Source: Planctomycetia bacterium
GTDB lineage: Bacteria > Planctomycetota > Planctomycetia > Pirellulales > Thermoguttaceae
Assembly (NCBI GenBank): GCA_030539295.1
Contig: JAUNSJ010000002.1
Location: 124,001 to 188,000 of the forward strand
Length of the DNA: 64,000 nucleotides
Reading direction: 5' to 3'
Shown here piece by piece: positions 26,981 through 35,835 of this stretch. The notes beneath the pieces are model-generated. The model made no database searches. It had not been told where the DNA came from and saw only the letters and a program-made list of their open reading frames with translations. How positions within the stretch are numbered: position 1 is the stretch's first letter; each line of letters starts with the position of its first letter. The translations under genes were made by a program, and so were the position numbers.

Positions 26981-29872
26981 CTACTCGACATCTTCCGGGG
27001 CCAGACGCTCACCGGCACGCTGTCGGCTTTGTAATTCCACGTCGAAAGTCCCGTAGAACAAAGCGTTTACGTCCATCCAAGTCGTCAGACGCTGCCAATC
27101 GTCCTCCGTGAGCTGGCAGTCATAATGGCCGGCCTCCAGAATTTTTGTCAGCTGACTGCCACGCGTTCCGAACCGGTCCGGTTCCGTTCGCGGCTCGTAA
27201 TTATCGTTCGGCAGGCCCCATGCGGAGAAGGAAACGAACGGAATTAACGCGTTATAAGATTTTGTGTACAGTCCGTCCGGAACGTCGGTCAAGTCAAGTT
27301 TGCTCTCGGGTTTCTCCGGATTGTGACATGAGACGCAAAGTCGGTCGAGTACAGGCTGGACCAGTAGAGGATAGGAGAACGGATTGGAACCGTCAGGGCC
27401 AGGCGTAAGCTGCGCCGGTCGGTCACTTCGCGAGGCGATCGTTGCCGCGACGGGCACCGACGAAAGGCGATCCTCATGACAACCGGTGCAACTTGCCGTT
27501 TCTCCTTTCTGAAGATAGACGAGACTTCGCATGCCTTGTATCATGCGGCCTTGTTTGTCAAGTGCCTGGAACAGCAGGGGCGTTTCCGCGGGAAGTTCAA
27601 ACCAGGCTGACCCGTCCTCCTCCACCGGTACGGTTCCCAGAACGCGTTTGCCAGGTGAGGCATTTGGCACGCCAACAGTGGGCTGATTGGCATTGGGGGT
27701 CGTCTTTTTGAGCACCTCAACAATACGCAACGCATGTACGGTATCCGGAATTTTATAGGGCCAGCTTTCGTAGACATTCTGGAGAAAAAACTGTCCCGTG
27801 TCCGGTGCCGTTGCCCGTTCGGGCAGCGTGGACGAATAGGCAGGCGGAATGGGTCGCGGTTCCAGAGGCATGGCCCAAACACTTGACAGGTTCGGGTCGC
27901 GATAAAGCAGTTCACGATTGCCAAAGGCGTCACACAAATAGATACCGTACTGATTCGGAATATTGGGGCCCGCTTCGCCGACGAGACGATCGAAGGAGTA
28001 CGAGGCGAGAAAATATTTTTCCGAGTAGGGCCAAGGCGATTTAAAATGATGCGCCGGCCACCGCAACTGCTCTTCCGGAAAAATTTCCGGCTGCGGATTC
28101 CAACGTGATTTCCAATGTTTATCTAAGGGCGTATCAAACTCTGTTGCCACGGGAAAGTAAGGGACCAGAGGCAAGGGCGACTCCGCTTCCGGAAAGAGTA
28201 CCTCAGGAGTAATTCGCGAAACAGCCTCTTCGCCATCGACTCCTTTTTCCGTGTCAATGAGTACGACAGAACCGGCCGACATACCATGATGTGGTCCGGC
28301 AACAGCCATAACGCGATTGGAATCCGGAATCGATTTCGCTTCCCAAAGACCGGCAACCTGAACGGAATTATTGCCGTAATAAATTCGCACATCGGTTCCA
28401 TCCTGCCGCGCCGACCAAAGATTTTGATAATGAACCGCGTCACGGTCAACGTAATCCCACCGCGTATAGAGAATGCGGCCATCGTGGGTCAGAGTGGGAT
28501 TCCATTCATGGGTCTCGTGAAAGGAAATGGAATGAGGATCGGACCCGTCCGGTTTCATGCGACTGAGTGTGTACACGGGACACGGTCCCCTGCCGCAGCG
28601 ATGAAAGCCACCGCGCCGCGTCGATGAAAAGATAAGATCACCGTCAGGTAGTTCCAGGGGCGAAAAATTATCGTAAGCATCATTCGTCAGGCGGGTTATG
28701 CCAGAGCCGTCACTCTTCATGCGATAGATTTGATAAACTCGGTCAAGCACATTTGTATCAGGCCACAGTTTCGGTGATTCTGAAACTTCACAAAAAGAGA
28801 AAAAAATCGATTGCCCATCGTATGACGTTACCGGGTGCATGTAGTTGCCAATTGGCATGTCGTTCGTAAGGCAAGTTGTCTGCATGTCTTTCCCTGGATG
28901 AGACAGGAGAAAAAGACCGCCGCCAGGTCGGGCACAATAACCATAGACTTGGGTCAACTGATGACTCATGGCAGATGGAACATGCTTGGCGAAGAGCAGA
29001 GGGGACGCTGTGAAAAATTCGCAATTCAGTAGCAGATTACGCTTGACTTGGTGTACGTTTCGCCACAGAGTGTGCGTGGCCTCTTCGTTTTCCGGTTCTA
29101 CTTTTGTAAATTGAAGTTCAAGGTCCGTCCATTGTTTCTGAAAATTTTCAAGATCGCCGCGCAGAAGTTGGTGTTCAATGAGGTCATTGAGCAGAAGTCG
29201 TCCACGTGTCAGTTGCTTTTCCGTCGCCTGATACCAGGTTCGGGCTTCCCGCGGTGCATTCACGCCGTCGTGCATTTGCCAATCCCAGCAAATAAGTGCC
29301 TCCGAAAGTGCGGGACAGGGGTCAGGAAACGAAATGAACTCACCTGTTGGATACGGGCGCCGTTGAGGGGTCAGGGCCACCGGCGTCGCGGAGCCGTCCG
29401 CAAACAAGTTTGCCATGCGATTGAGTTCCGCGACGGTATCCTGCTGCGCGTTTAAGGTAACAATTGCCTTGCCTTCATTTACAGGGACATGAATCACGTT
29501 GTCGGTTGGGGCAAGAGAGGTTCCAGATGAAGAAAATTCAATCTTGTTGGCGTCTGCCCATTGAAGTTGCAGTTCCTTCGGAACCGGTTCAGAAAAAGTG
29601 AACGTTAAGGTGATTGGTTCACTTTTTGTGAAGGAGAGTACCGCTTGCCATCGGGGCTGCTGGTCGGCGCCACATTGGTTGTGCCCCAACAGGAGCAGCT
29701 GGGTCGGGCCACTTTGATCCGCGTAATACCAAACGCCTGATACGGAACCGTAGGATGGAATCATATTGCGAGCGGCGAATTGTACTTCGATTTGAGTTTG
29801 GGCTCCGACGCTTGTTAAGGTCACCAGAAAAGCGGTGAACAGACTGATAATCCTTGTCACGTAGCGTTTCAT
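26981..29872 (-). CDS. HzsA-related propeller protein with two CxxCH motifs
   Basis: A 963-residue exported protein. The signal peptide ends near VGAQTQ. The middle holds PD40/TolB-like propeller repeats (SDGSGITRLTNDAYDNFSP, KPDGSDPHSIS, LTHDGRILYTRWDY). The C-terminal part has CTGCHE near 797 and CVSCHN near 847, which are c-type haem or cytochrome-like PSCyt motifs common in Planctomycetes. The order resembles proteins annotated as HzsA-related, after hydrazine synthase alpha. No hydrazine-synthase beta or gamma genes are nearby, so an anammox role is unlikely; binding and oxidation of a glycan or peptide, or electron transfer at the envelope, are alternatives. AAGGAGA lies eight bases before the start. 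It is probably co-transcribed with the SMP-30 fusion gene. Confidence 0.75.
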   Translation of the reverse strand: MKRYVTRIISLFTAFLVTLTSVGAQTQIEVQFAARNMIPSYGSVSGVWYYADQSGPTQLLLLGHNQCGADQQPRWQAVLSFTKSEPITLTFTFSEPVPKELQLQWADANKIEFSSSGTSLAPTDNVIHVPVNEGKAIVTLNAQQDTVAELNRMANLFADGSATPVALTPQRRPYPTGEFISFPDPCPALSEALICWDWQMHDGVNAPREARTWYQATEKQLTRGRLLLNDLIEHQLLRGDLENFQKQWTDLELQFTKVEPENEEATHTLWRNVHQVKRNLLLNCEFFTASPLLFAKHVPSAMSHQLTQVYGYCARPGGGLFLLSHPGKDMQTTCLTNDMPIGNYMHPVTSYDGQSIFFSFCEVSESPKLWPDTNVLDRVYQIYRMKSDGSGITRLTNDAYDNFSPLELPDGDLIFSSTRRGGFHRCGRGPCPVYTLSRMKPDGSDPHSISFHETHEWNPTLTHDGRILYTRWDYVDRDAVHYQNLWSARQDGTDVRIYYGNNSVQVAGLWEAKSIPDSNRVMAVAGPHHGMSAGSVVLIDTEKGVDGEEAVSRITPEVLFPEAESPLPLVPYFPVATEFDTPLDKHWKSRWNPQPEIFPEEQLRWPAHHFKSPWPYSEKYFLASYSFDRLVGEAGPNIPNQYGIYLCDAFGNRELLYRDPNLSSVWAMPLEPRPIPPAYSSTLPERATAPDTGQFFLQNVYESWPYKIPDTVHALRIVEVLKKTTPNANQPTVGVPNASPGKRVLGTVPVEEDGSAWFELPAETPLLFQALDKQGRMIQGMRSLVYLQKGETASCTGCHEDRLSSVPVAATIASRSDRPAQLTPGPDGSNPFSYPLLVQPVLDRLCVSCHNPEKPESKLDLTDVPDGLYTKSYNALIPFVSFSAWGLPNDNYEPRTEPDRFGTRGSQLTKILEAGHYDCQLTEDDWQRLTTWMDVNALFYGTFDVELQSRQRAGERLAPEDVE

Positions 29873-29926
29873 TTTTTGTTTCTCCTTTTAGGGAAGTGCT
29901 TACTGGGCGGGGGTGAGAATATGACG

Positions 29927-31795
29927 TCAATGCTTCGGCGTTGACCGTTCAAGAACGAAATCAAGTGCGGTTCTACAGTCTTGCTCATTCGTCGAATGAC
30001 CTCCTTCCGGCTGCCAGATGAGGAGAATGTTCGGTTGAAGTTTTTGCAAAATATTAGCCAGACGTTGTGTAGAAAACGGTGGAACACATTCATCCCGACC
30101 GCCAAGACAGAACGCAATTGGCATTGTCGTGAGCCGTTCGGGGAAATATTCCGCGCTTCGTTTCTTGTATTCTTCTGGAATTTCCTGCTTTGTGCCGCCA
30201 AAGGAGGCCGCGATCGCATCTTGAAAATTCTCGTATTCCAGATGATTCGCATGTCCGTTAAAAGAGACGATTCCATCAACGAGTTCCGGGTGCAATGCGC
30301 CGAACGTAAGTACAGAGGTCCCACCCATTGAACCGCCAGCTAATATAATGCGATTAATCTTGTATTCCCGCCTGGATTCTTCAATAATTTGCAATAGATC
30401 GGATTCCGCTGTCGGACCCATCCAAGACGTTTTCGCGCGATAGTCCGGACAGATTAGAATCATATCGTTTTCTTTGGCACAGTTTCGCACCGAGTTCAGT
30501 TCCGGACGATCAAGATATATCTGCTGCCGGTCGCTGCCATGACCGTGAAGCACGAAGATAAGGTCGTGGACATCTTCCCGACGAAACGTATCCGGCAGGA
30601 GTTCAATATACCGCTGCTCGCTTCCGTCCAAAGTGGAGGTAAACGAGCGATCGTCACTGATCTTTATTGCAGAAAGTGAATAGGGTTTGTCCACTGTTGT
30701 GTTTTTGCCTGTGGTACCGATTCCAACATCCTGATTGACGATAATCAGCAGTCCGTTAACCGCACGGCATTCGCAAGGTAAGTCGAGCAGGCCGCCCGAC
30801 CCGTCGGTGTCCTCATTCTCCCAGAGGCGTTCGAAGACAACTTCCTCTCCCCAGGCAGGTGGCGTAAAGGCCCAAATGGAATTGTCGGCCGAATCGGTTA
30901 TGTACACTTTATTTGTATCCGCATCGTAGCAGATTCCATCGACGCAGCGAAACAGGTCGCCTCCTTCGTGTATCTGCTGCATAACGGGTTTGCTATTATT
31001 ATCGAACCGAAAACGGTACATGGCACCATCGCCGTAGTTTCCAAAATAATAAACCTCATTTTGATCTTTCGTCAGGCCGTCGGCACCGCAGTTATTACCG
31101 CGAACATCTTTGGCGTCGGCGGTAAGAATAAGATGGGCATCGTGCTCCGGGTCAAGTTCGATTGCCGGGTGTGCCGCGTCGGTTCCAGCCGAAAGCAATT
31201 CCTGGGCAGTAAAGAGTCTAATACCTCCTGACCCGTATTTGCCTTTTTCGTCAAGTATCGTATCGGTCACAAAAACACGGTCACCATCCCAAACGATCGC
31301 ATTGGCAACTTTAAAACCGTTTACCACCACCTGCACTTCACCGGTGGGTTTCCCTTGAGCAAAGACCACCCGGAGCAATCGGGATTTATTATTGACGTCA
31401 AAAAAATATTGATTATCGCAAACATACAAATGCCCGTCCGGTCCAAATTCCATGCCCATACAGCCTGTGTGCTTAACACCGTCGAGTTGCGGGAAGTCGA
31501 GCAGCTTTTCGACCGTACCATTTTCATTGACCTTTGCCAGACACGGTGCCGCCTGGGGCAGACCACTATTCGGGTCAAGATTAAAGTTCGGGACAGTCAA
31601 ATAGAGTGTTCGCGTTGCCGCATTCCAGCAGAGTGCGTCCGGACTGAACATGTCGTCCGGAAGTTCTGCATAGAGGAAAGGTCGATATTTTTCGTCCAGG
31701 GACTTCTCTTCCACAGCCGGTGTTTCCGGCAGTAAAATGATCGCAAAAAATGCAATCAATAATACGGATAACATCACGCGTGTTCTTCGTTTCAT
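29927..31795 (-). CDS. SMP-30/gluconolactonase-like propeller fused to an alpha/beta-hydrolase
   Basis: A 622-residue exported protein; the start at 31795 is preferred over 31801 because the GAGGAG site is seven bases away. After a signal or anchor sequence (VMLSVLLIAFFAIILL), residues 40-390 form an SMP-30/NHL-like propeller (LCWNAATRTLYL, GCMGMEFGPDGHLYVCDN, CVDGICYDADTNKVYI). Residues 400-622 are a PHB-depolymerase-like hydrolase: LIFVLHGHGSD, the nucleophile elbow LAGGSMGGTS near 488, a probable Asp in GGRDECV, and His in EGGHST near 603. A lactonase plus esterase pair on one chain suggests action on sugar lactones or esterified sugars. The gene lies between the aldo/keto reductase and the HzsA-related gene on the same strand. 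Confidence 0.8.
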   Translation of the reverse strand: MKRRTRVMLSVLLIAFFAIILLPETPAVEEKSLDEKYRPFLYAELPDDMFSPDALCWNAATRTLYLTVPNFNLDPNSGLPQAAPCLAKVNENGTVEKLLDFPQLDGVKHTGCMGMEFGPDGHLYVCDNQYFFDVNNKSRLLRVVFAQGKPTGEVQVVVNGFKVANAIVWDGDRVFVTDTILDEKGKYGSGGIRLFTAQELLSAGTDAAHPAIELDPEHDAHLILTADAKDVRGNNCGADGLTKDQNEVYYFGNYGDGAMYRFRFDNNSKPVMQQIHEGGDLFRCVDGICYDADTNKVYITDSADNSIWAFTPPAWGEEVVFERLWENEDTDGSGGLLDLPCECRAVNGLLIIVNQDVGIGTTGKNTTVDKPYSLSAIKISDDRSFTSTLDGSEQRYIELLPDTFRREDVHDLIFVLHGHGSDRQQIYLDRPELNSVRNCAKENDMILICPDYRAKTSWMGPTAESDLLQIIEESRREYKINRIILAGGSMGGTSVLTFGALHPELVDGIVSFNGHANHLEYENFQDAIAASFGGTKQEIPEEYKKRSAEYFPERLTTMPIAFCLGGRDECVPPFSTQRLANILQKLQPNILLIWQPEGGHSTNEQDCRTALDFVLERSTPKH

Positions 31796-31872
31796 TATCA
31801 TACTCCTCTTCTTTGGCAGGTGTTCTGAACATGGAATGCGTGCTCCCGAGTGGGAGTGCTAAAGCATCCTGT

Positions 31873-32928
31873 TCAATGGGTGTTTAATTCCTCGTTAATT
31901 TCGTTAGCGGCCAGAGTACATTGCTGTGATTCGCTAGCCATGAATTCGATTTCATCCGGAGTGAGACAAATACTCCCCGCTTCTGCGTTTGATGCGACGT
32001 GACGCGTGTTACGCATACCACAGAGCACATGCCCCGTCGATATCCTTGCAAAGGTCCAGGCGATTACAAGTTGCGATACAGAAATATGGTATTTCTCCGT
32101 CATGGGACGAAATCGATCGAGCATGGTGTTGGCCTTGGCTACATTGTCCGGGCAAAATCGGGGCGACTTCTGTCTCAGGTCCCCTGTCGGGAACACAATG
32201 CCAGGCGTCATGGTCCCTGTGAGCAACCCGTTTTCCAGTGGAGAATAGGCAAAGAAACTTACGTTGTTTCTGACACAAAGGTCGGTCAGGCCGATTTTCT
32301 CCATCGTGCGGTCGATCAGGTTAAATCGCTCCTGGCTTGCCGACAGGTCTGTTAATTCAAGGTATTTCCGCATTTGCGGCATCGTCACATTGGAGCACCC
32401 AATAGCTCTTATTTTACCCTGCTCCTTAAGCTTCGTCAAGGCGGAAATCGTTTCCTCCAGCGGAGTTGTTTCCTCTTGTGCGTGCGTAAAGTAGACATCG
32501 ATATAATCGGTTCCCAAGCGTTTTAGGGACTCTTCTGCTTCCTGGATGATCGATTCGGCACGAAGATAGCGACGGCACACGTGATCTCGCGGGTTATTGC
32601 TTAGCCCCTCTTTATTGTAATAGAAATGGTGTTCCCCGGCTCCTTCGGGCCACGCCGACTGATCGAACCGAAGCCCGCATTTCGTCGAAATTACGACTTG
32701 CTCCCGAGCATACCCGCGAAGCGCCTCGCCGAGCAGTTCCTCCGCCACACCATATCCGTACAGCGGGGCCGTATCGACCAAATTGATACCCGAATCCCAA
32801 GCGGCCCGGATCGTGGCCACTCCTGCTTTCCGGTCCAGACCGCCCCACATCCAACCCCCAAGCGGGAATGTTCCCAAGCCCACAACGGAGGCGTCTATTG
32901 AGGTTCCTCCAATCTTGCGGTAGAGCAT
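31873..32928 (-). CDS. Aldo/keto reductase
   Basis: A 351-residue NADPH-dependent (beta/alpha)8-barrel oxidoreductase acting on aldehydes, ketones or sugars in the cytoplasm. Family marks are GLGTFPLGGWMWGG at the N-terminus, NLVDTAPLYGYG with the catalytic Asp and Tyr, VVISTKCGLR with the catalytic Lys, YFTHAQEE, AIGCSNVTMPQM, and a cofactor-binding C-terminus. Length is normal. AGGAGAA precedes the ATG. It is the first gene of a three-gene minus-strand set with the propeller-esterase and the HzsA-related protein, so a role in sugar or sugar-lactone metabolism is reasonable but unproven. Confidence 0.9.
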   Translation of the reverse strand: MLYRKIGGTSIDASVVGLGTFPLGGWMWGGLDRKAGVATIRAAWDSGINLVDTAPLYGYGVAEELLGEALRGYAREQVVISTKCGLRFDQSAWPEGAGEHHFYYNKEGLSNNPRDHVCRRYLRAESIIQEAEESLKRLGTDYIDVYFTHAQEETTPLEETISALTKLKEQGKIRAIGCSNVTMPQMRKYLELTDLSASQERFNLIDRTMEKIGLTDLCVRNNVSFFAYSPLENGLLTGTMTPGIVFPTGDLRQKSPRFCPDNVAKANTMLDRFRPMTEKYHISVSQLVIAWTFARISTGHVLCGMRNTRHVASNAEAGSICLTPDEIEFMASESQQCTLAANEINEELNTH

Positions 32929-33266
32929 TTTCTTCTCCTGTTTCCTTATCGACGGACGTCCCGCCCTGCTTCTCCGAAAGGAGTCCCCAGCGGTCTCCTT
33001 CTGTTCTCGTAACTCATTGTACGCGCCTTTTCACTGTTGTAAATCTTAAAATTTCGTAATTGACCTTAATTTTGCGCACTTCCGCGAATATTTCCGCTCT
33101 TCTTGCCCGTTGCGTCGCTTCTGGAGACAAAATTGGTCAAAATTCCTCTTGACACGTCGGGAAATAATCATTATCCTTCCGAATCAGTTCAACCTGGTTG
33201 GACCAGCGGAGCGCCCCGTACGCGCTCCATGAAGACAGAAAAGACCACAAATTAAGAGAATATAAG
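32929..33266. other. Divergent intergenic region, 338 bases
   Basis: It separates the aldo/keto reductase (-) from the MscS gene (+). The + strand promoter at 33149-33177 is the only clear element. No promoter could be picked with confidence for the minus gene. Confidence 0.45.
33149..33177 (+). promoter_or_regulatory. Sigma-70-type promoter for the MscS gene
   Basis: Perfect TTGACA (33149-33154), a 17-base spacer and TATCCT (33172-33177). Predicted transcription starts near 33184, about 80 bases before the chosen ATG. Confidence 0.6.
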
Positions 33267-35216
33267 ATGTTGCGTAAAATAATCTACGGTTCGTTCACGG
33301 TGATTTTGCTTGCCACTGTTGTTATGGTGTCTTGGCAGTACCGACAAGATCGTTGGAAAACCGCCGCCGCGGACGATGAAGTCGCCAAGACGGAGGTTTA
33401 TACTCCTGATGCGGTTCCGAAAGAGATGAAACCGAAGGAAAGCATTGTACCAGAAGAAGTTGCGGAAGCATCAGCGGAGGTGGAAGGGGCATCAAAAGCC
33501 ACCGCAGCGGGGAAATCGCCGGAAGATTCTGCCCTCGACGCGGTGGTGATTCCCCAGGCGGTGGAGCCTGCCAAGGCCGTCGACGCAAAAGTCGTCCGTG
33601 GCGTTCGCCATTTAAGCAGTCCAAAGGCGACGATTGAGTATTTCATGACCTCGACCCGATCCCACCGCTATGAAGATGCCGTAGTTGCCATGGACTTCTC
33701 TCTTTTACCCGAATTACGCAAAGTCCAAAAACAGCACTATGCATTTCGACTTGCCGGTATTTTGCGACGTCTGGACAACTTCAATCCTGCCTCGCTGCCG
33801 GACGATTTCGACGAAAAGGAATGTTGCCTGTGGCCGGACCAGAATTATTCCGCCATCGTCCTGACGCGTCACAACGACGGCACGTGGCGATTCAGTCCGG
33901 AAACGGTGCAGGACATACCGCGATTCTTTAAGCAAATTGAATCGAAACTACCGGTCTTCGTGCAGCAGGGGTGGCTTAAGAATTTTCCGCAGTGGGCATT
34001 CTGTGACGTTGCCGGACTCGCCGTCCTGCAATGGGGTTTTCTCGCTGGTTTTGTCTTCCTGGGGTGCATGGCTTCCTTTCTCATTCCGGTGATTTCCTCG
34101 TCCATTATTTTCTTTATTATGCGAATTTCGAAAGTTAAGGATACTTACTCGCACCTTATGCATCGGGCGATCCAGCCGTTTGGCTCCATGGCCATGATTT
34201 ATATCTGGTATTTAGGCCTGGATTTTATTCAGGTCTCGCCGGCCGTGACTCGCGTGGCGGAACTGACCCTGCAGCCTTTGTGCCTCGTCTTTGTTATGGT
34301 CTCCCTGATTCGTTTCGTCGACATCTTCAGTGTCTGGCTGAATTCAAAAATAAAGAATTCCTCGAACAAGATCAAAGCCGTTCTCGTTCACCTCTCGTCC
34401 GGCGTCCTGAAATTCCTCATTATTGGACTTGGGTGTATCGAAATTGCCAAAATTTATGGATTTTCAGCGATTGGAATTCTTTCCGGTATGGGAATTGGCG
34501 GTATTGCCGTCGCCTTGGCCGCCCAGCATACAATATCCAACTTTTTTGGTTCGCTCACGATTCTCATCGATAAACCTTTTACGATCGGTGACTACATTGT
34601 CGTCGATGGAATTGAAGGGAAAATAGAAACAGTCGGCTTACGCTCAACCCGCATACGGACCTTTTACGGATCTCGCATTTTTGTACCGAACGACCATCTC
34701 GCCGGCAGTATTATCGACAATATGGGGCATCGCGAATATCGACGCTTTAAGACGGTGCTCGGCCTGCAGTATGACACGCCTGTTATGCTCATTCAAGCCT
34801 TTTGTGAAGGCGTCCGCAAAATCGTTTACGAGCATCCGAAAACCCGAAAAGACGATATTCGTGTCTATGTCGACAATTTCGGAAGTTCCTCCATTGACAT
34901 AGATTTTACCTGCTTTATTACGGTGCATAACAAGCAGGATATTCACGAAGAAAAGGCGGCTCGCGAGGAACTGATTCTCGACATACTCTGTCTGGCGGAA
35001 AAGCTCGGCGTCTCCTTTGCCTTCCCGTCGCAGACAAGTTACTTAATTCCGGCGGAGAATCCCGCATACGAATCCGCGAAGAAGATTTCCGGCTACGCCG
35101 GGGCAGGGCAGTTCGGTAAAGAAACAGCCGACGAAGTGCTTCGGGACCGGCATGCATCTCCGACCTCTCTGCCTGGCCCCTGGCCGCATGACTTCCCCGA
35201 AAAGATCGCCGGCTAA
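33267..35216 (+). CDS. MscS-family mechanosensitive channel
   Basis: A 649-residue inner-membrane channel expected to release solutes during osmotic downshock. The start at 33267 places a signal-anchor helix (IIYGSFTVILLATVVMV) at the N-terminus; an in-frame start at 33198 would add a hydrophilic leader. A Glu/Ala-rich linker and a small periplasmic domain (YFMTSTRSHRYEDA to DGTWRFSP) come first, then several transmembrane helices, and the MscS core with the Gly/Ala-rich pore helix (GILSGMGIGGIAVALAAQHTI near 410) followed by FFGSLTILIDKPFTIGDYI. The C-terminal beta and vestibule domain is complete. This is longer than E. coli MscS (286) because of the N-terminal domain, as often seen in Planctomycetes. 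Confidence 0.88.
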   Translation: MLRKIIYGSFTVILLATVVMVSWQYRQDRWKTAAADDEVAKTEVYTPDAVPKEMKPKESIVPEEVAEASAEVEGASKATAAGKSPEDSALDAVVIPQAVEPAKAVDAKVVRGVRHLSSPKATIEYFMTSTRSHRYEDAVVAMDFSLLPELRKVQKQHYAFRLAGILRRLDNFNPASLPDDFDEKECCLWPDQNYSAIVLTRHNDGTWRFSPETVQDIPRFFKQIESKLPVFVQQGWLKNFPQWAFCDVAGLAVLQWGFLAGFVFLGCMASFLIPVISSSIIFFIMRISKVKDTYSHLMHRAIQPFGSMAMIYIWYLGLDFIQVSPAVTRVAELTLQPLCLVFVMVSLIRFVDIFSVWLNSKIKNSSNKIKAVLVHLSSGVLKFLIIGLGCIEIAKIYGFSAIGILSGMGIGGIAVALAAQHTISNFFGSLTILIDKPFTIGDYIVVDGIEGKIETVGLRSTRIRTFYGSRIFVPNDHLAGSIIDNMGHREYRRFKTVLGLQYDTPVMLIQAFCEGVRKIVYEHPKTRKDDIRVYVDNFGSSSIDIDFTCFITVHNKQDIHEEKAAREELILDILCLAEKLGVSFAFPSQTSYLIPAENPAYESAKKISGYAGAGQFGKETADEVLRDRHASPTSLPGPWPHDFPEKIAG

Positions 35217-35438
35217 TGGATACACGCAAACGGAAATAAATCGCGAACGCGCGGGCAGTCAGCGTGACTTGCCTGCGTGGGACGCGTTATTTGCGAAGAC
35301 AGGGAATGTTTCGCGGGGCGAGTAAGGCGTAACCTGATACGCTGCAACCGGCTCCGATTGCTCATTGCGCATAACTTATCTATGATCCCGACGCGATTTG
35401 GCTCACGCCCCCGAGCTTTTGTAAATTGCACTTAATCC

Positions 35439-35467
35439 TTGACGACGCAACGGGAAACTGCTATAAT
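35439..35467 (+). promoter_or_regulatory. Distal adhE promoter P1
   Basis: TTGACG (35439-35444), a 17-base spacer and perfect TATAAT (35462-35467). Transcripts would start near 35474 and carry a leader of about 360 bases. Confidence 0.6.
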
Positions 35468-35591
35468 TGCGGATACTGCATCGCCGCAAGTTGACGATAC
35501 CCCGTTTGGGGTGATATTTCACGTTTCGTTATGTGGGTTCGCGGACGCGAGTGCGAAAAACGGCCAAAAAAGGGGAATTTGCAAGAAAAAA

Positions 35592-35621
35592 AGGAAATAA
35601 ATAAAAAAATACTGATTTCCT
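35592..35621. promoter_or_regulatory. Inverted repeat next to the adhE P2 -35
   Basis: AGGAAAT (35592-35598) and ATTTCCT (35615-35621) form 7-bp arms ending one base before the P2 -35 box. The position suits an activator or repressor site. Confidence 0.35.
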
Positions 35622-35622
35622 A

Positions 35623-35650
35623 TTGACAGGTCCAGAGAGCGTGGTATACT
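35623..35650 (+). promoter_or_regulatory. Proximal adhE promoter P2
   Basis: Perfect TTGACA (35623-35628), a 16-base spacer and TATACT (35645-35650). Transcription is expected near 35657, about 180 bases before the adhE start. Confidence 0.65.
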
Positions 35651-35657
35651 AGAGCTA

Positions 35658-35679
35658 TATAGATAAATAATTATCTATA
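35658..35679. promoter_or_regulatory. Palindrome at the adhE P2 start point
   Basis: TATAGATAA (35658-35666) and TTATCTATA (35671-35679), a perfect 9-bp inverted repeat with an ATAA loop, immediately after the P2 -10. It could be a repressor operator or a stabilising 5' hairpin. It does not match the usual Rex consensus (TTGTGAA/TTCACAA). Confidence 0.4.
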
Positions 35680-35835
35680 AAAAATTACTGATTAACCTCC
35701 CGCTTGCTGTCGTTTGGGGCGACGGCCGGGGTAGTCGAGACGAGCTGGGGGTCTGCCGGGAAGTTTTTGGGAGGAAACGACCAAGAGGGATCCGCGGTGA
35801 TACGAAAGTGAAAACTTTGATTGGAGGAGAAGATT

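Larger units (their letters stand above)
35217..35835. other. Long regulatory region upstream of adhE, 619 bases
   Basis: It contains two strong promoter matches (35439-35467 and 35623-35650), an inverted repeat flanking the second -35 (35592-35621), a palindrome at its expected start point (35658-35679) and a small hairpin ACCCC/GGGGT near 35500. No protein-coding gene is supported. The length and arrangement suggest tight control of adhE. Confidence 0.6.

Noticed and set aside
26851-27111. Small + strand open frame overlapping the end of the HzsA-related gene
   Set aside because: Half of it is antisense to a supported gene, and there is no ribosome-binding site or recognisable domain.
26981-29872. 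Reading the CxxCH protein as a true hydrazine synthase subunit
   Set aside because: No partner subunits, no anammox genes, and the related family is widespread in non-anammox planctomycetes.
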